Of a stretch of 64,000 bases of DNA, positions 20,810 to 31,125 are shown piece by piece. The position numbers and the translations under genes were made by a program. The stretch comes from Argyresthia goedartella (Eukaryota; Arthropoda; Insecta; Lepidoptera; Argyresthiidae). Location: contig OX463832.1 in assembly GCA_949825045.1 (NCBI GenBank), forward strand, positions 24,918,552 to 24,982,551, read 5' to 3'. The notes beneath the pieces were generated by a model, which saw only the letters and a program-made list of their open reading frames with translations, ran no database searches and was not told the origin of the DNA. Position 1 is the stretch's first letter. Each line of letters begins with the position of its first letter.

Positions 20810-21961
20810 CAGGCCTTTATCTGCGCGGCCAGTCGTCTATCGCAGCACGAACGAAGTCCATGTCAATATCGGCGGCTGCCTTAATCAAGGATGCCTTGGG
20901 TGACTCCAAATCAGAATGAGGCTTTGAGCAGGCCTTTTCCTCCAAGTGTTGCCATATCTTGTAATCTAACGGACTCAAATCTGGACTGGAGGAGGGCCAG
21001 TCTTCGTGCCGGATGAAGTCGATTTCACGCGCCGCCAGCCAGTCTTGTGTGCTTTTCGCTCCATGAGCTGGCGCAGAATCTTGTTGGAATACCCAGTGCC
21101 TGTTATTAAACATGGTATGAGAAACAGGTTCCACAAGGTTCTTGAGGACTGTATTTTGATACACAACTGCATTCGTTTTTACGCCTTTCTCACAAAAATG
21201 TACCTCAGTTAAGCTCCAATAACAGACTCCCAACCAAACCATGAGCGAGGATGAAAAATTACCTCGTTGGACACGCGGAATACGGTTGCTCGCTTCTTCA
21301 CTGCTGTGTGCGTACACCTTATCATTTTGTTTATTGTAGCTCTCTTCCACGGTGAAAATTTTTTCATCCGAAAAAAGAATTTCCCGATGCTTTTTTCCCG
21401 CGTACCGCTTCAACAAAGCGCGGCTCTCTTCAGTCTCAGGTCCATTAAACGAGCGTCCAAACGATGTCCTGTTTTTCTTCGATATGCCCTAAGCCCTAAG
21501 TCTTCATTTAACACCCTTTTCACCGTGGTCATGCTTAACCCCATCTGAAGGGCCAACAGTTTCTGCTTACGTATGGGATTTCTTTGAATTCGCGCCTTCA
21601 CAGCTTTTATCACTGCTGGAGTCCTAACAGAGCGAGGGCGACCACTTCTTGACCTGCCATCTAAACTAGAGTCTTCATTGTAACGTTTTATGTTACGATA
21701 AACGAATCTTTTGGTTATATTCAAATTTTTCAGTAAGTCGAAAATCTGAATTGGCGCGTAACCGCAACGATGCAATGCAATAACTGCGACACGGTCTTCT
21801 TTAAGTGTCCACTCCATATTTAGAAATGAGGAAAATTCTAAAAAGTACACATTTTTATTTTCATGAAAAATTCGAAATTCGAATTCAATAAACTTTTTGT
21901 GGCCAGCGTTCTAAATTCAAAAGTTTTTATTGTGTGACAGAACTTATGACCTGACTGTGTA
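20810..21961 (-). mobile_element. Mariner (DD37D type), 5' and coding part
   Basis: Outer inverted repeat at 21935-21961 (TGACAGAACTTATGACCTGACT...), followed on the minus strand by the transposase and its stop at 20817-20819. The element is cut in its 3' untranslated region by Harbinger B (CAG at 20810-20812). Its 3' end with the matching repeat is at 10231-10391. Confidence 0.88.
20817..21817 (-). pseudogene. Mariner transposase with one frameshift
   Basis: ATG at 21817 (MEWTLKEDRVAVIALH) begins the helix-turn-helix DNA-binding region (YAPIQIFDLLKNLNITKRFVYRNIKRY). A GRPRS linker follows, then a second helix-turn-helix. A one-base frameshift near 21410 stops the first frame at RAALC and the protein continues as LKRYAGKKHREILFSDEK, which has the first catalytic Asp. 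QQDSAPAH holds the second, and WPSSSPDLSPLDYKIW the third. Counting gives 37 residues between the last two Asp, the DD37D (maT/Bmmar-like) arrangement. The C-terminus is DDWPRR followed by TAA. Confidence 0.88.
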
Positions 21962-21980
21962 TATGTATATGGATATTCTA

Positions 21981-22579
21981 CCTGATCTTATTAATCAAAG
22001 TTTCCTTTCGTGTTCTTCTAGCGACGATTATTTTTTTATAGAGGAACCCCTAATTGTCAAACTTAAGACCGTCTTTGGTGGTGTGAAGGAAAATCTAAAC
22101 ATCGTACATATAAATGCACCAAGCATCCATTCTAGCTATCCGGACCTGCTCGATGCTTTTAGTGAACAATGCGCGGACGGCATTCTTGTCTCCGAGTCGT
22201 TCCTCAAGCCCTCGCTGCCATCCTCATTGTATTCTCTTCCAGTTTACAGGCTGTACAGGAACGACAGAGTCGGGAAGGCTGATGGGTCGCTATCTATCTA
22301 CGTGCGGAAATTCCGTGCAAGGTGATCAGTGCGTCCCCTAGTCAATACTGCGAGTCTGCTGAACATCTCTTTCTCGAAATCATTCTTCACCACAACAAGG
22401 TCCTCCTCGGTGTTCTTTATAGTCCCTCTCTTCGCATCGATTATTTCGATTCCTTTGAATCGCTCCTCAATGAACTGACACCACTTTATAACGATTCGCT
22501 CATTCTTGGTGATTTCAACACCTGTCTCCTTAAAAACAATCCACGTTCTGCCAGACTTCCTCGCTTCTCGACATTATGA
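21981..22579 (+). pseudogene. LINE C endonuclease
   Basis: APE-like nuclease signatures: ENLNIVHINAPSIHSSYPDLLDAF, DGILVSESFLKPSLPSSLYSLP, RNDRVGKADGSLSIYVR, then in a new frame HLFLEIILHHNKVLLGVLYSPS and NDSLILGDFNTCL. A frameshift near 22322 separates the halves. GILVSES contains the catalytic Glu and GDFN the Asp-Asn pair. Confidence 0.85.
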
Positions 22580-23016
22580 TCATTTCCAATTTGGACAAGG
22601 TCACAATAAACGGTCAGCTAAATTCTCCTTTCTCTTATCATGACCTCATTTATCTTTCTTATAAGATAAGGCTTCTCAAGAGCAGAGCGAAATTCCTTTA
22701 TATCCGGAACTTTAAGGATATCAACCATGAGTCCCTTTCGTCTGATGCCATGTCGATTGACTGGTCCCCTGTCACTACCAGTAAGACTGTTGATAATAAA
22801 TTCGCCAATTTTAATTCTATAGACCTGGGTCTCTATGACAAGCACGCACCTACAAAAAAAGTGAGGGTTAAACACCACCCTGCCCCTTGGCTAACAGACA
22901 CTATCAAGTGCCTAATGGCCAAGAGGAATAGAGCCAAGTGTAGATACCGCAAGAATCCGACAGATGATAATTTCCTCTCTTACAAATGTCTTCGCAACCG
23001 TTGCAACCGTCTCTGA
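22576..23016 (+). pseudogene. LINE C linker between endonuclease and RT
   Basis: A 146-codon frame with SFSYHDLIYLSYKI, FKDINHESLSSDAMSIDW and PAPWLTDTIKCLMAKRNRAKCRYRKNPT, the positively charged region that precedes RT in this LINE group. It ends at a TGA just after NRCNRL. A few later phrases (GVGKARDL, LNQFLSAPPVV) continue to about 23200. Confidence 0.8.
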
Positions 23017-23209
23017 TGCGATGCTAAACGTCGGCACATACACGAATGCATTGAGAACTATACTCTAGGTGTATACTTGGTGTAGGTAAGGCCCGGGACC
23101 TACATGCTGGTAATGTAGATCTCAACGGTCTCAACCAGTTTCTTTCTGCCCCGCCTGTTGTGATGGACCCCACTGTCAAACAAGCCACACTTCAGAGCCG
23201 TCAGACTGC

Positions 23210-24120
23210 GACCATAAATAATGTAGAAATGAGGTAGGTACCCAGATAAACGATCAAATATACTCCTGTCAGACAAATATAAACACAACGAAATATACAA
23301 GCTACGAAAGAAATCTAGCGTTCTACGGCGCTCTTATGGCCTAACTACTCTGACCAGACATAAAACTCTATCACCAATATTCCCTTAATCCGGGCGCCAT
23401 TGAAACAGTGAGACTCTAACCTGACCAAAAGAGATTGTTGGCAGGCTCAAGATACATTTATTAATCACAGGGTCGTGAGTTAAATATTGGTGATATAGTT
23501 GAAACGCTGGATAGGGACTCGCCGGGAATTTGTAGACTTCAGCTCCCTGGTAGACTCAATCCAACTGGTCCACTTCTCCAGACGTCAACAAGTGATTATG
23601 CGGTTAGCGCCAGAAGGATATTACTCCTCGGCGTGGAACCCTGGAAAGAGACCAGTGTGAATGATAGTAATACAAAAGCGCTACAGCGCCCAGCTATCAG
23701 GCGACGGCTCCCCACACGGAGACTTCCGACGAGGGCCCTAGGGTAATTAGGATCTAAGAGTGCCGCAGTCCAATAGACACTGTATAGAAAAGGGAAATAC
23801 ATAGAGAGCATAAAATACACGAAAATAAGAAAGACTAACTACGAACCAATGCTTACCCATGGATTAGGGATAGTAGGGAAGTTTCATATCAACTACTGCA
23901 CTTTACAGCAACTAAACATTCTGCTCCATTACAGTACTAAAAGGAATAACAGTACTAAAGGGACTAGCCCATCGCCGCAACTAAAGGCGTGACTTAAAAA
24001 TTATTGATGCAGAAGATACAACCTCACGTTACAGAGCTCAAACAATGTCTGCCTCAAAAAAATTAATCAGCTGCCAGACGAGATTCCAGATCCGAATTTC
24101 TATAGTTGTACTTTTAATCT
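23210..24120. other. Unidentified insert in LINE C
   Basis: About 900 bp with no long frame and no similarity I recognise. It replaces the RT core of LINE C. It contains CACTTCTCCAGACGTCAACAAG and other moderately GC-rich stretches unlike the AT-rich surroundings. It could be a piece of an LTR or a non-autonomous element, but I could not find terminal repeats. Confidence 0.4.
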
Positions 24121-24142
24121 GGCTAATCCGCCAGTAGCCAAT

Positions 24143-24616
24143 ATGGTCAAAGAGGTAGTACGTTACACCCTCATCGATTATGCTGATGTCTGCCGGGTCA
24201 GTGCTATCGAAGAATTACTGAACAAACTCGAACGACTTCAAAATCTCGGGATTCGGTTTATCTTTGGGCTGCGCAAATACGACCATGTATCACAGCATCG
24301 CAAAGAGCTGAAGTGGCTGCCAATACGTCTTCGTCGGGATTCTCACATCCTCAACATCCTCTACAACATTTTACGCAATCCGCGCTATCCAACCTTCTTA
24401 CGAGACCGTTTTCCATTTGTTTCTTCCAGCAGGCCTCGGAAAACTCACGCGCTTTCAATGCTCACAAACCCACAGCATAACACCGCGACCTATGAGCGTG
24501 GGTTTAGATTCCGGGCCATTCAATTGTGGAATGCACTCCCCTGCACTATCAGGGACAGTCCTTCTCTTAATATATTTAAAAGTCGCGTGAAGAAGCATTA
24601 CCTTTCTCTTTAGAAA
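24143..24616 (+). pseudogene. LINE C reverse transcriptase C-terminus
   Basis: A 156-codon frame: YTLIDYADVCRVSAIEELLNKLERLQNLGIRFIFGLRKYDHV...LKWLPIRLRRDSHIL... and ERGFRFRAIQLWNALPCTIR. This is the conserved C-terminal part that follows the RT palm in many insect LINEs. It ends with SRVKKHYLSL and TAG, probably the real end of ORF2. Confidence 0.85.
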
Positions 24617-24640
24617 TATAGGTAGCATGTATGTATTTAT

Positions 24641-24891
24641 TAGTATATATATTTAAAAAAATATATATTTATATAGTATTTATGTTTAGCATGTACGAGT
24701 ATATTATATTATTTTTATGTAAGCCCTCGTATATTTAGTTAATATTGTTTTATATTAGTTATTTAGATATAACATATATCTTACCATATGTTAGTTATTT
24801 AGATATGTACTAAATTATATTTTTGTACACATTGTCACCCCTGCTCAGCAATCGACCTTCCCCATCCTAATATCCTATGTACTGAACAAAG
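24641..24891 (+). other. AT-rich 3' region of LINE C
   Basis: Runs of TATATTTA and a duplicated TTAGTTATTTAGATAT (24754-24802). Probably LINE 3' untranslated sequence up to the envelope relic. Confidence 0.4.
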
Positions 24892-26947
24892 ATGGTCGCA
24901 AAACACGTGGACTTACAGCCCCTCGCAGACTCGTTGTCGAGGAATATTCTACGAGCATCCGAATTAAACAAGTTAATTAGTAGTTTTGATAAAAATGATA
25001 TTACTTTTGATTTTATTGGTCTTAAGGTTCATTTAGATTATATTAAGAAAGTAGTTATAGAGAAGTTGCAACAGGTAGCGCCTTCCATTCGTATAAAACG
25101 AGGTATACTTAACCCCCTTGGTTCATTAATTAAGGTAATTACAGGAAATCTGGATAACGATGACGCCATCAGATATGACAAAATGATTAATGAAGTAAAG
25201 TTAAATCAGAACAATTATAATAAGAAACTGACGTTGGTCACCGAAATTGCGCAAAACCTTGCCAACTCTTCAATTAAGTTAGATAAGAATATCATTTAAA
25301 TTGATACGATGTTAAGAAAATTAAATAACAACATAACAGAAGTACTAAAGATGGAATACAATAATCATATCGAAATCCAAATCATTCACGCGTACTATTT
25401 ACTGATACATAACTTTTAGTCTATTCGTATCAAATTGAATGAGATAGAGAATAGCCTAGCATTAAGTAGATTAGGTATTTTGCATCAATCTGTAATAGAG
25501 TCCGACAACTTAATGAAACTATTGGAAAAGATTAACAAGGTTGAAAAAGTAGTATTTCCACCTACATTAGAAAACTTGGCTAAGATAGAACAAACTGTAT
25601 CGTTGAAAGTGTTTTTATTTCTTTATTTATTCTAGGAGAACCAACAGCTAATACATCACATGAAGAAAATTAAAATAGAAGTATGAAGCCAATTACAGGA
25701 ACTCACAAATAGATATCGCACAAAAAATAGATCAGTGATGCGCACATTCAAATAACGGCGCGCACACACAGCAGATATAGGTATATAAAAACTACGAGCA
25801 TATAATTTATCTTACAAAGCCGAAATAAACAAACAACCTAAATACATACCTAATACATTACAATAACACTACACAAACATGGTAAACATATGGTAAACAA
25901 ATCGCTCAATCAAAAAATACACTACTTAAATTTCGCCTCACAGATGGAACTACACAATTAAACATATCAATCTCAAGCTCCTTCGTCGCATTGTTCAAGT
26001 TTCGACTAGCACGGTTAAGGAAACTATTTCGTCTGTAGTTGGATGATATTCGCCTTAAAGAGATAGGGGGGAAGTTAAGGGAAGGATAGTTTTAAAAGGA
26101 AATCAAATTACTTTCCTTTTAGAAATACCACTGGTTGAAAGGAATACGCCTATGTTACCCCAAAACCGCACAGTCATTATAATTCCCAAATACCCCTATA
26201 TCCTAGCAAAAGGAAGAGAGATCATAATACTCACACGTCCATGCCAAGAAATAGATGAATCCAGCTACTTATGCCTCAGAGATGATATGTCCCAGTATGT
26301 ACAAGATCACTTCATAACAGAGCTAATAACGTATGCAGAGAATGTGACGTCATGCACTCAAATACCCGTTTCGAATGGAGCACTGAAACTTGACCTCATA
26401 AAGATAAATAGATGGATACTCTACAGTGGAGATACTACTTTACTTACCAGAACCGGCACCAACGAGATATTCCGCCAAAACATTCATGGAACTTACATAA
26501 TTACCCTAAATGATCCATGTGAAGTTAAGTTTGGAAATATCTCTTTAAAAATGCATACAATAGAATTTCAGAACAGCATTATGGATAAAATGCCAATTGT
26601 CGACTTACCTATAGTACATCCTCTAGCCGAAACAGCATCAGTACCGGAACCTGTGAACCTGGAAGATATTGAACATCAAGTTTTTAACATATGCCCTGAA
26701 GAAACTTCCTAGTGATAACAGTGAAAGTGAAAGGCCAATTATAACAGTGAAAAACATTAGTGTTTGGACGATCGGACTCTACATTATAATTTGTTTAGCT
26801 CTATGTATCCTTACTTGTTATTATACTTATAACCGTTTAAAGGTATATTTTCGAAGTTCTGCTTCTACGAAAGAGAACTTCGAACTTAAGGAGCAAGGAG
26901 TTAAGTCTCACGGCTCTTCACATACCGATGACGCCATATTTGGCTGA
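24892..26947 (+). pseudogene. env: Errantivirus-type envelope gene relic
   Basis: Three separate coding blocks on the plus strand resemble the Env of insect errantiviruses, which is related to the baculovirus F fusion protein. Block 1 (24892-25299) holds a furin-like cleavage motif RIKR followed by a Gly-rich hydrophobic start, the expected fusion-peptide position. Block 2 (25435-25635) is a short helical segment. Block 3 (from about 26050 to 26947) holds the cysteine-rich ectodomain end and a transmembrane segment near 26754-26830, followed by a cytoplasmic tail; it is broken by a frameshift near 26700. Stops at about 25299, 25635 and 26711 disable it. No gag or pol of the same element is present. 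Confidence 0.75.
25640..26045. other. Non-coding stretch inside the env relic
   Basis: About 400 bp of AT-rich sequence without a frame separates env blocks 2 and 3. It has a TATA-like TATATAAAA at 25781-25790 and AATAAA near 25825, so it may contain a foreign LTR or small transposon, but I see no repeat pair that proves this. Confidence 0.35.
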
Positions 26948-27135
26948 GCGCTGGAAGTGCGATATGATGAGGAGCTGACAAAGCGTGAGCCGGGAGACCT
27001 CTCTGCTTTCTGCCCTCAGTCTTGAGGCAGTAATTAAGTAAAATAGTCGTATTTAGAGCTCTAAGATAATATTGTAATCGATCGTTTTATCTCAATTAAA
27101 TCTTTATATTTTAAAACGTCGTTTACGTGCGTAAA
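26948..27135 (+). other. Possible errantivirus LTR remnant
   Basis: Sequence just after the env stop. In errantiviruses the 3' LTR follows or overlaps the env end. AGTTAAGTC at about 26900 could be its start. No second copy exists in the window, so this is a guess from position. Confidence 0.25.
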
Positions 27136-27139
27136 ATCT

Positions 27140-27365
27140 AGGTTGTCATGTGACGGACAATAAACATAAACATTTACATACAGACACATACATTGCTTCT
27201 GGCCCACACTAGGATACCTTGTGTCGTGTGTGGAAACCAGAAACAGCGACATCACAAACATGTAAACATCCAAGACCTAGGTTTTTTATTTGTTCCCCTG
27301 CCGGGGATCGAACCCGGGAGTAGCCTGGTTTTCAGAGCCACTAACCGCTGAACCACAGAGATTCG
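27140..27365 (-). repeat. tRNA-derived SINE 1
   Basis: On the minus strand the head reads TGTGGTTCAGCGGTTAGTGG (A-box-like) and GGGTTCGATCCCCGGCAGGG (B box), the pol III internal promoter of a tRNA-derived SINE. The body contains a segment (GATGTTTACATG ... GTATCCTAGTGTGGGCC) shared with SINE 2 at 28383-28600. The body and its repetition rule out a plain tRNA gene. Confidence 0.85.
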
Positions 27366-27433
27366 ATTCACGCGATCGATGCATCAGGCACGCACGGGCG
27401 GGACCTCAGATGAATAATACTCTGGGACATACG

Positions 27434-27505
27434 AAACTTGATACACACCAATGAGGTTTTGATACATCAATCAGTATCAAAACCTCATTGGTGTGTGTCA
27501 AGTTT
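27434..27505. repeat. Long hairpin, 32-bp arms
   Basis: Arms 27434-27465 and 27474-27505 are inverted with one mismatch, around an eight-base loop ATCAATCA. The stem contains CACACCAATGAGGTTTTGAT. It could be a tiny foldback element or a hairpin RNA precursor. Nothing next to it decides between these. Confidence 0.85.
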
Positions 27506-28009
27506 GGTGTGTGTGACGAAAAAAAATATTATAAAGGAATGATCGCCAAAGCCGCCATTTTGTAAAATAGAATTCGACATGAACCATATCAAATAAACTA
27601 ACAATAGACTTTCCCAGCCATACAAAATTAATGGATTTATCCTTGTGCAATTAAATAACGTTTTTGACCCCCTTTGCGTCCGAATTTTTAGAAATCCGTT
27701 CTTAGTGCTCTGTTACGCTATGAAAGCAACCATTGGGTAAATGTTTCATGCCCTTTAGGCCTAACGGTTTGGGCTCTGCGTTTATCATCAGTCAGACAAG
27801 ACAGTCAGATAGTCACTCAACACATTTATAGATTAAAAATATTAAAAAAAAAAAATGAGTGAGTGTTGAGTGAGTGCTAGCTGTTGTTGAAATGATGGAA
27901 CAACCGCTACCGATGAAGTCGTTTATTGCTCTAAATATAATGAATGTAACAACTTAACAAGGAAAGAGGGAAACGCTTATGTACGCTTAATTAATTTAAA
28001 ATGACCTTT
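27506..28009. other. Non-coding DNA
   Basis: About 500 bp with no gene or repeat that I recognise. A GAGTGAGTG/CACTCA-like stretch occurs near 27855-27880. Confidence 0.45.
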
Positions 28010-28320
28010 GTACAGTTGGCTGTACAGATTGAGTATAATCTTTTCAAATATTTTACATAGTGTTGGAAGAACATATTATTGGTCTGAAATTTGAAGGATC
28101 AACCTTATCTCCCGACTTGAATAGTGGTATCAGTTAACTGTGTTTCATGAGGTCTGGGAAAGCCCCATCGTCAACACATTTATTGAATATATAAGCTAAG
28201 TGTGGGGCTATAACTAGAATTACTGAACCAATGACTGACTGATATACCCCAAAGCTCTTCAGTACTTTTTGAGTTAAGTAATCTAAACGTTTAGACAATG
28301 TATGGCTCGATCTTGAGCTC
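28010..28320 (-). mobile_element. LINE D fragment (RT N-terminal region)
   Basis: The minus strand encodes AYIFNKCVDDGAFPDLMKHS, the same RT segment as LINE D at 38500-38560. The DNA is similar over about 300 bp to 38353-38650. Small indels break the frame. Confidence 0.8.
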
Positions 28321-28382
28321 TTACACACCAGCAGCATGCGCGAAGTCTGCTGTTGATTGCGTCTACTTTGCTATTGAAATGT

Positions 28383-28600
28383 ATTACGCCGACGTCTGTG
28401 GCGCTGTGGTTGTGGCTCTGCCTGCGAGAGGTCCGGGTTCTATCCTCAACTGGGGATAAAGAAAAAAAAACAGGTCTTCGATGTTTATATGTGGGTGACG
28501 TCGCTGTTTCTGGTTCCCACGACACAGGGTATCCTAGTGTGGGTACAAAAGCAATGTATGTGCCTGTATGTAAATGTTTATGTTAATTTTTTATTTATTT
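28383..28600 (+). repeat. tRNA-derived SINE 2
   Basis: Head CTGTGGCGCTGTGGTTGTGG, degenerate B box GTCCGGGTTCTATCCTCAAC, then the body also found in SINE 1 (GATGTTTATATG..., GGGTATCCTAGTGTGGG). It ends in AT-rich sequence near 28600. Confidence 0.75.
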
Positions 28601-28846
28601 AAATTATCAATTTATAACATCATAACTGTAACAGAAACCCTAGACAATCATAATGATAACACATTATAGTAGTTTATCTACACACGTATCATAAACCCTC
28701 TTTACTTCGTACAAAAACCGCACGTTACGATCAGCATAATGTTAAACTACTTGGTAAAAACTCATTTCTTATCTGAAAAATTACACATTATGACCATAAT
28801 GTGTAGTTTGTAGAGTAGTGGTACTTTAGGTAGAGTAGGAACTACT
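28601..28846. other. AT-rich non-coding DNA
   Basis: No gene or recognisable repeat. ACATTATG(G)ACCATAATGTGTAG near 28785-28806 is a short palindrome. Confidence 0.4.
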
Positions 28847-28940
28847 TTCCAATGTAGAGAAGAGGCAAAAAATGACGTTTGCTAAGTACATGTAATCTAC
28901 AGTAATAAAGAAATTTGACTTGACTTGATTTGACTTAAAT
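28847..28940 (+). mobile_element. LINE D 3' end fragment
   Basis: CAATGTAGAGAAGAGGCAAA...TCTACAGTAATAAAG is the complement of the LINE D 3' end at 29710-29790. It ends in a short TTGACT-type repeat, as expected for a LINE tail. Confidence 0.8.
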
Positions 28941-29460
28941 GATATTTATATGTCTCTGAAGCCTTAGTTTACAGCTTTGGATAATAGGATGTAACCTGCT
29001 TGTTCAATTTAACCAACCAGGTTGGAGTAAGTGCTACCTAATTGTAAGTGTTTAGGAAGTATTGTGTTTGGTGTGATTACGTACAGAACTCAGTCCAAGT
29101 CCAAAGGAGAATTAAAATAATTTATTTATATTTAAATATTTACGGGATTACGTACACTCCGTGTGTCAGTGACTCTTGTGTACAATGACATATCAATAAT
29201 AAATAATGCAGCCCATTAAAGTCCCCACCGAAAGGCACGAGCCTCTACCCGGATATGAGTAAGATTGAGCCATACTCCACCACGCTGGCTTAGTGCGGGT
29301 TGGAGGGATGTGAGGCTAGTGGCCAACCCTTGCCGTCAGATGTTTTCAAGCTGCCCTATTAGGGCCTCTGACCAGCTTTAGGACTACTACCACCGAGTAG
29401 CGATAGTAGCCGGGACCTACAGCTTAACGTGTCGTCCGAAACACATGCCACATAGAAACG
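28941..29460. repeat. Dispersed repeat fragments
   Basis: The part 29215-29460 (CCCCACCGAAAGGCACGAGCC ... CCACCACGCTGGCTTAGTGC ...) resembles a widespread lepidopteran repeat that I know from memory. The rest is AT-rich and unassigned. No gene. Confidence 0.5.
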
Positions 29461-29697
29461 AACAACCATCCAGTATCCGTCTTAAGCTGGCTTCCCACGG
29501 TGCGTGAATCTGCGGATTATCGCAGCACGGCGACGACTACGGGCAGCCACACACCGCACACGAGGCTCTTCCAACGGTGCGTTTCAGTCTGTGTGGGTCT
29601 TGAGATTCGAAGCCATCTTGTTCAGCACTCAGCACGAGCTCGCACCGCACGTTTGAAGTTACCGACTCGCCGCGGATTGCACGCACCGCGACGGACT
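29461..29697. repeat. GC-richer repeat fragment next to LINE D
   Basis: GCTGGCTTCCCACGGTGCG, GCGGATTATCGCAGCACGGC and similar phrases look like a non-autonomous repeat and not a gene. The open frame across it ends inside LINE D and has no family resemblance. Confidence 0.4.
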
Positions 29698-31125
29698 CAA
29701 ATTCAAATTCCAAATTCCAAATGTCTTTATTACTGTAGATATTTACATATACATAGCAATCGTCATTTTTTGCCACTTCTCTACATTGGACCACTGTGGG
29801 AGAAGAAGGGCGTAGAAAATCCCACAGATTTATTTTTAGATCTCTTTTTAAAAATAGCTTATACTTAACTAATACAAAATATAATATTTAGTCATTATCA
29901 TAATTAATAAGCAGGAATAAATAATTACAAAATTATTAACAGCAAGGTCTGTGTTGAGCCAGATTAACCCCATACAGACCCATCATTTAAGTAATCTTGA
30001 ACATTGTAATATCCCTTTTTCGACAAAGTCGCTTTAACATGGATTTTAAATTGCTCAAATGGCAATTTCAAGATCTCCAGAGTCTTGTTGTAGTAGAGAA
30101 TGCATTGACCCTTGAAAGAATTGCTAAACTTCGCGAGTCTAAACCGGGGCGCAAGTAGTCTGTGATTATTTCTTAGGTTAACATTACAGCTATCGCTGAG
30201 TTTGGGAAATTTTGTAAGGTTCTTGCGTACATATATACAATATATTTTCGAAAATAAATTGACTAGCTACAGTTAGTATGTCAATTTCTTTAAAAAGCTG
30301 TCTTAAGGAGTCTGTGCGTTTTAAATTATAAATTGCTCGAATAGCTCTTTTCTGTAAAATAAAAATAGTTTGAATATCCGCTGCTTTCCCCCACAACAAG
30401 ATACCATAGGACATGACACTATGAAAGTAACTAAAATATACTAGCCTAGATGTAGCCACATCCGTGTTTTGTCTGATGTTCCTAACGGCGTAAGCCGCAG
30501 AACTTAATTTACTAGCCAATTTTTCTATGTGGGGTCCCCACTGCAATTTGTTATCAATGGTTATTCCAAGAAACTTCGTGTCATTTACTAATTCTAACGT
30601 ATTGCTGTCCAACACTAAACTGGTCCCAACTTGCCTGACATTTGGAAGTGAGAATTTGATACATTTGGTTTTACCAGCATTTAACAATAAATTGTTAACT
30701 GTGAACCAATTCAAGGTTAAAGATAATACTCTATTGACATCATCAAAATCTTCTTTTTGTCTTTCAATTTTGAAGACCAGCGAAGTATCATCAGCAAACA
30801 ACACTATGTTAGTCAATTTCTCCACCATAAAAGGCAGGTCGTTAATATATACCAGGAATAACAAAGGGCCTAATATGGAACCTTGTGGAACGCCAATTTT
30901 TACCCCCGATCCATCAGATTTAACGCCGTTGACTTCTGCCTTTTGAATTCTATTGCTTAGGTATGATCTTAGTAGATCCAACGCTTTATTTCTAAATCCG
31001 TAATGATTTAATTTCATTAGTAGCGTGTCATGATCAACACAATCAAATGCCTTCGACAGATCGCAAAAAACACCGATAGCATCCTGTGCGGCTTCCCATG
31101 CAGAATAAATATGAGTTATAATGGT
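29698..31125 (-). mobile_element. LINE D, 3' part (left of BEL element 2)
   Basis: The minus strand holds the RT palm to the C-terminus and the 3' end, with the tail at about 29698-29730 (AAATTCCAAATGTCTTTATTACTG). It is interrupted at 31125 by BEL element 2 and resumes at 38283; the five bases ATGGT occur on both sides. The uninterrupted sequence is seen in another copy at 52026-52060. Confidence 0.9.
29960..31120 (-). pseudogene. LINE D reverse transcriptase, C-terminal two thirds
   Basis: FCDLSKAFDCVDHDTLLMKL (first catalytic Asp), NGVKSDGSGVKIGVPQGSILGP, LFADDTSLVFK (catalytic FADD) and FLGITIDNKLQWGPHIEKL, followed by the C-terminal LWGKAADIQTIFILQKRAIRAIY. A frameshift near 30235 moves the last 75 codons (NNHRLLAPRFRLAK...KKGYYNVQDYLN) to another frame. 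The RT copies LINE RNA into nicked chromosomal DNA. The upstream part is in 38283-40150. Confidence 0.9.

Larger units (their letters stand above)
21962..24640 (+). mobile_element. LINE C (APE-type non-LTR), rearranged
   Basis: Endonuclease (22096-22579), linker (22576-23016) and RT C-terminus (24143-24616) on the plus strand, in the right order but without the RT core. About 900 bp of unrelated sequence (23210-24120) sits where the RT core should be. The 3' end grades into AT-rich sequence after 24640. It abuts the mariner end at 21961. Confidence 0.8.

Noticed and set aside
24892..26947. A domesticated, functional envelope gene
   Set aside because: Several stops, a frameshift and a ~400-bp non-coding stretch split it. 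No single long frame exists.
29500..29868. 122-codon open frame
   Set aside because: Runs from one repeat into the LINE D tail; no conserved motif.
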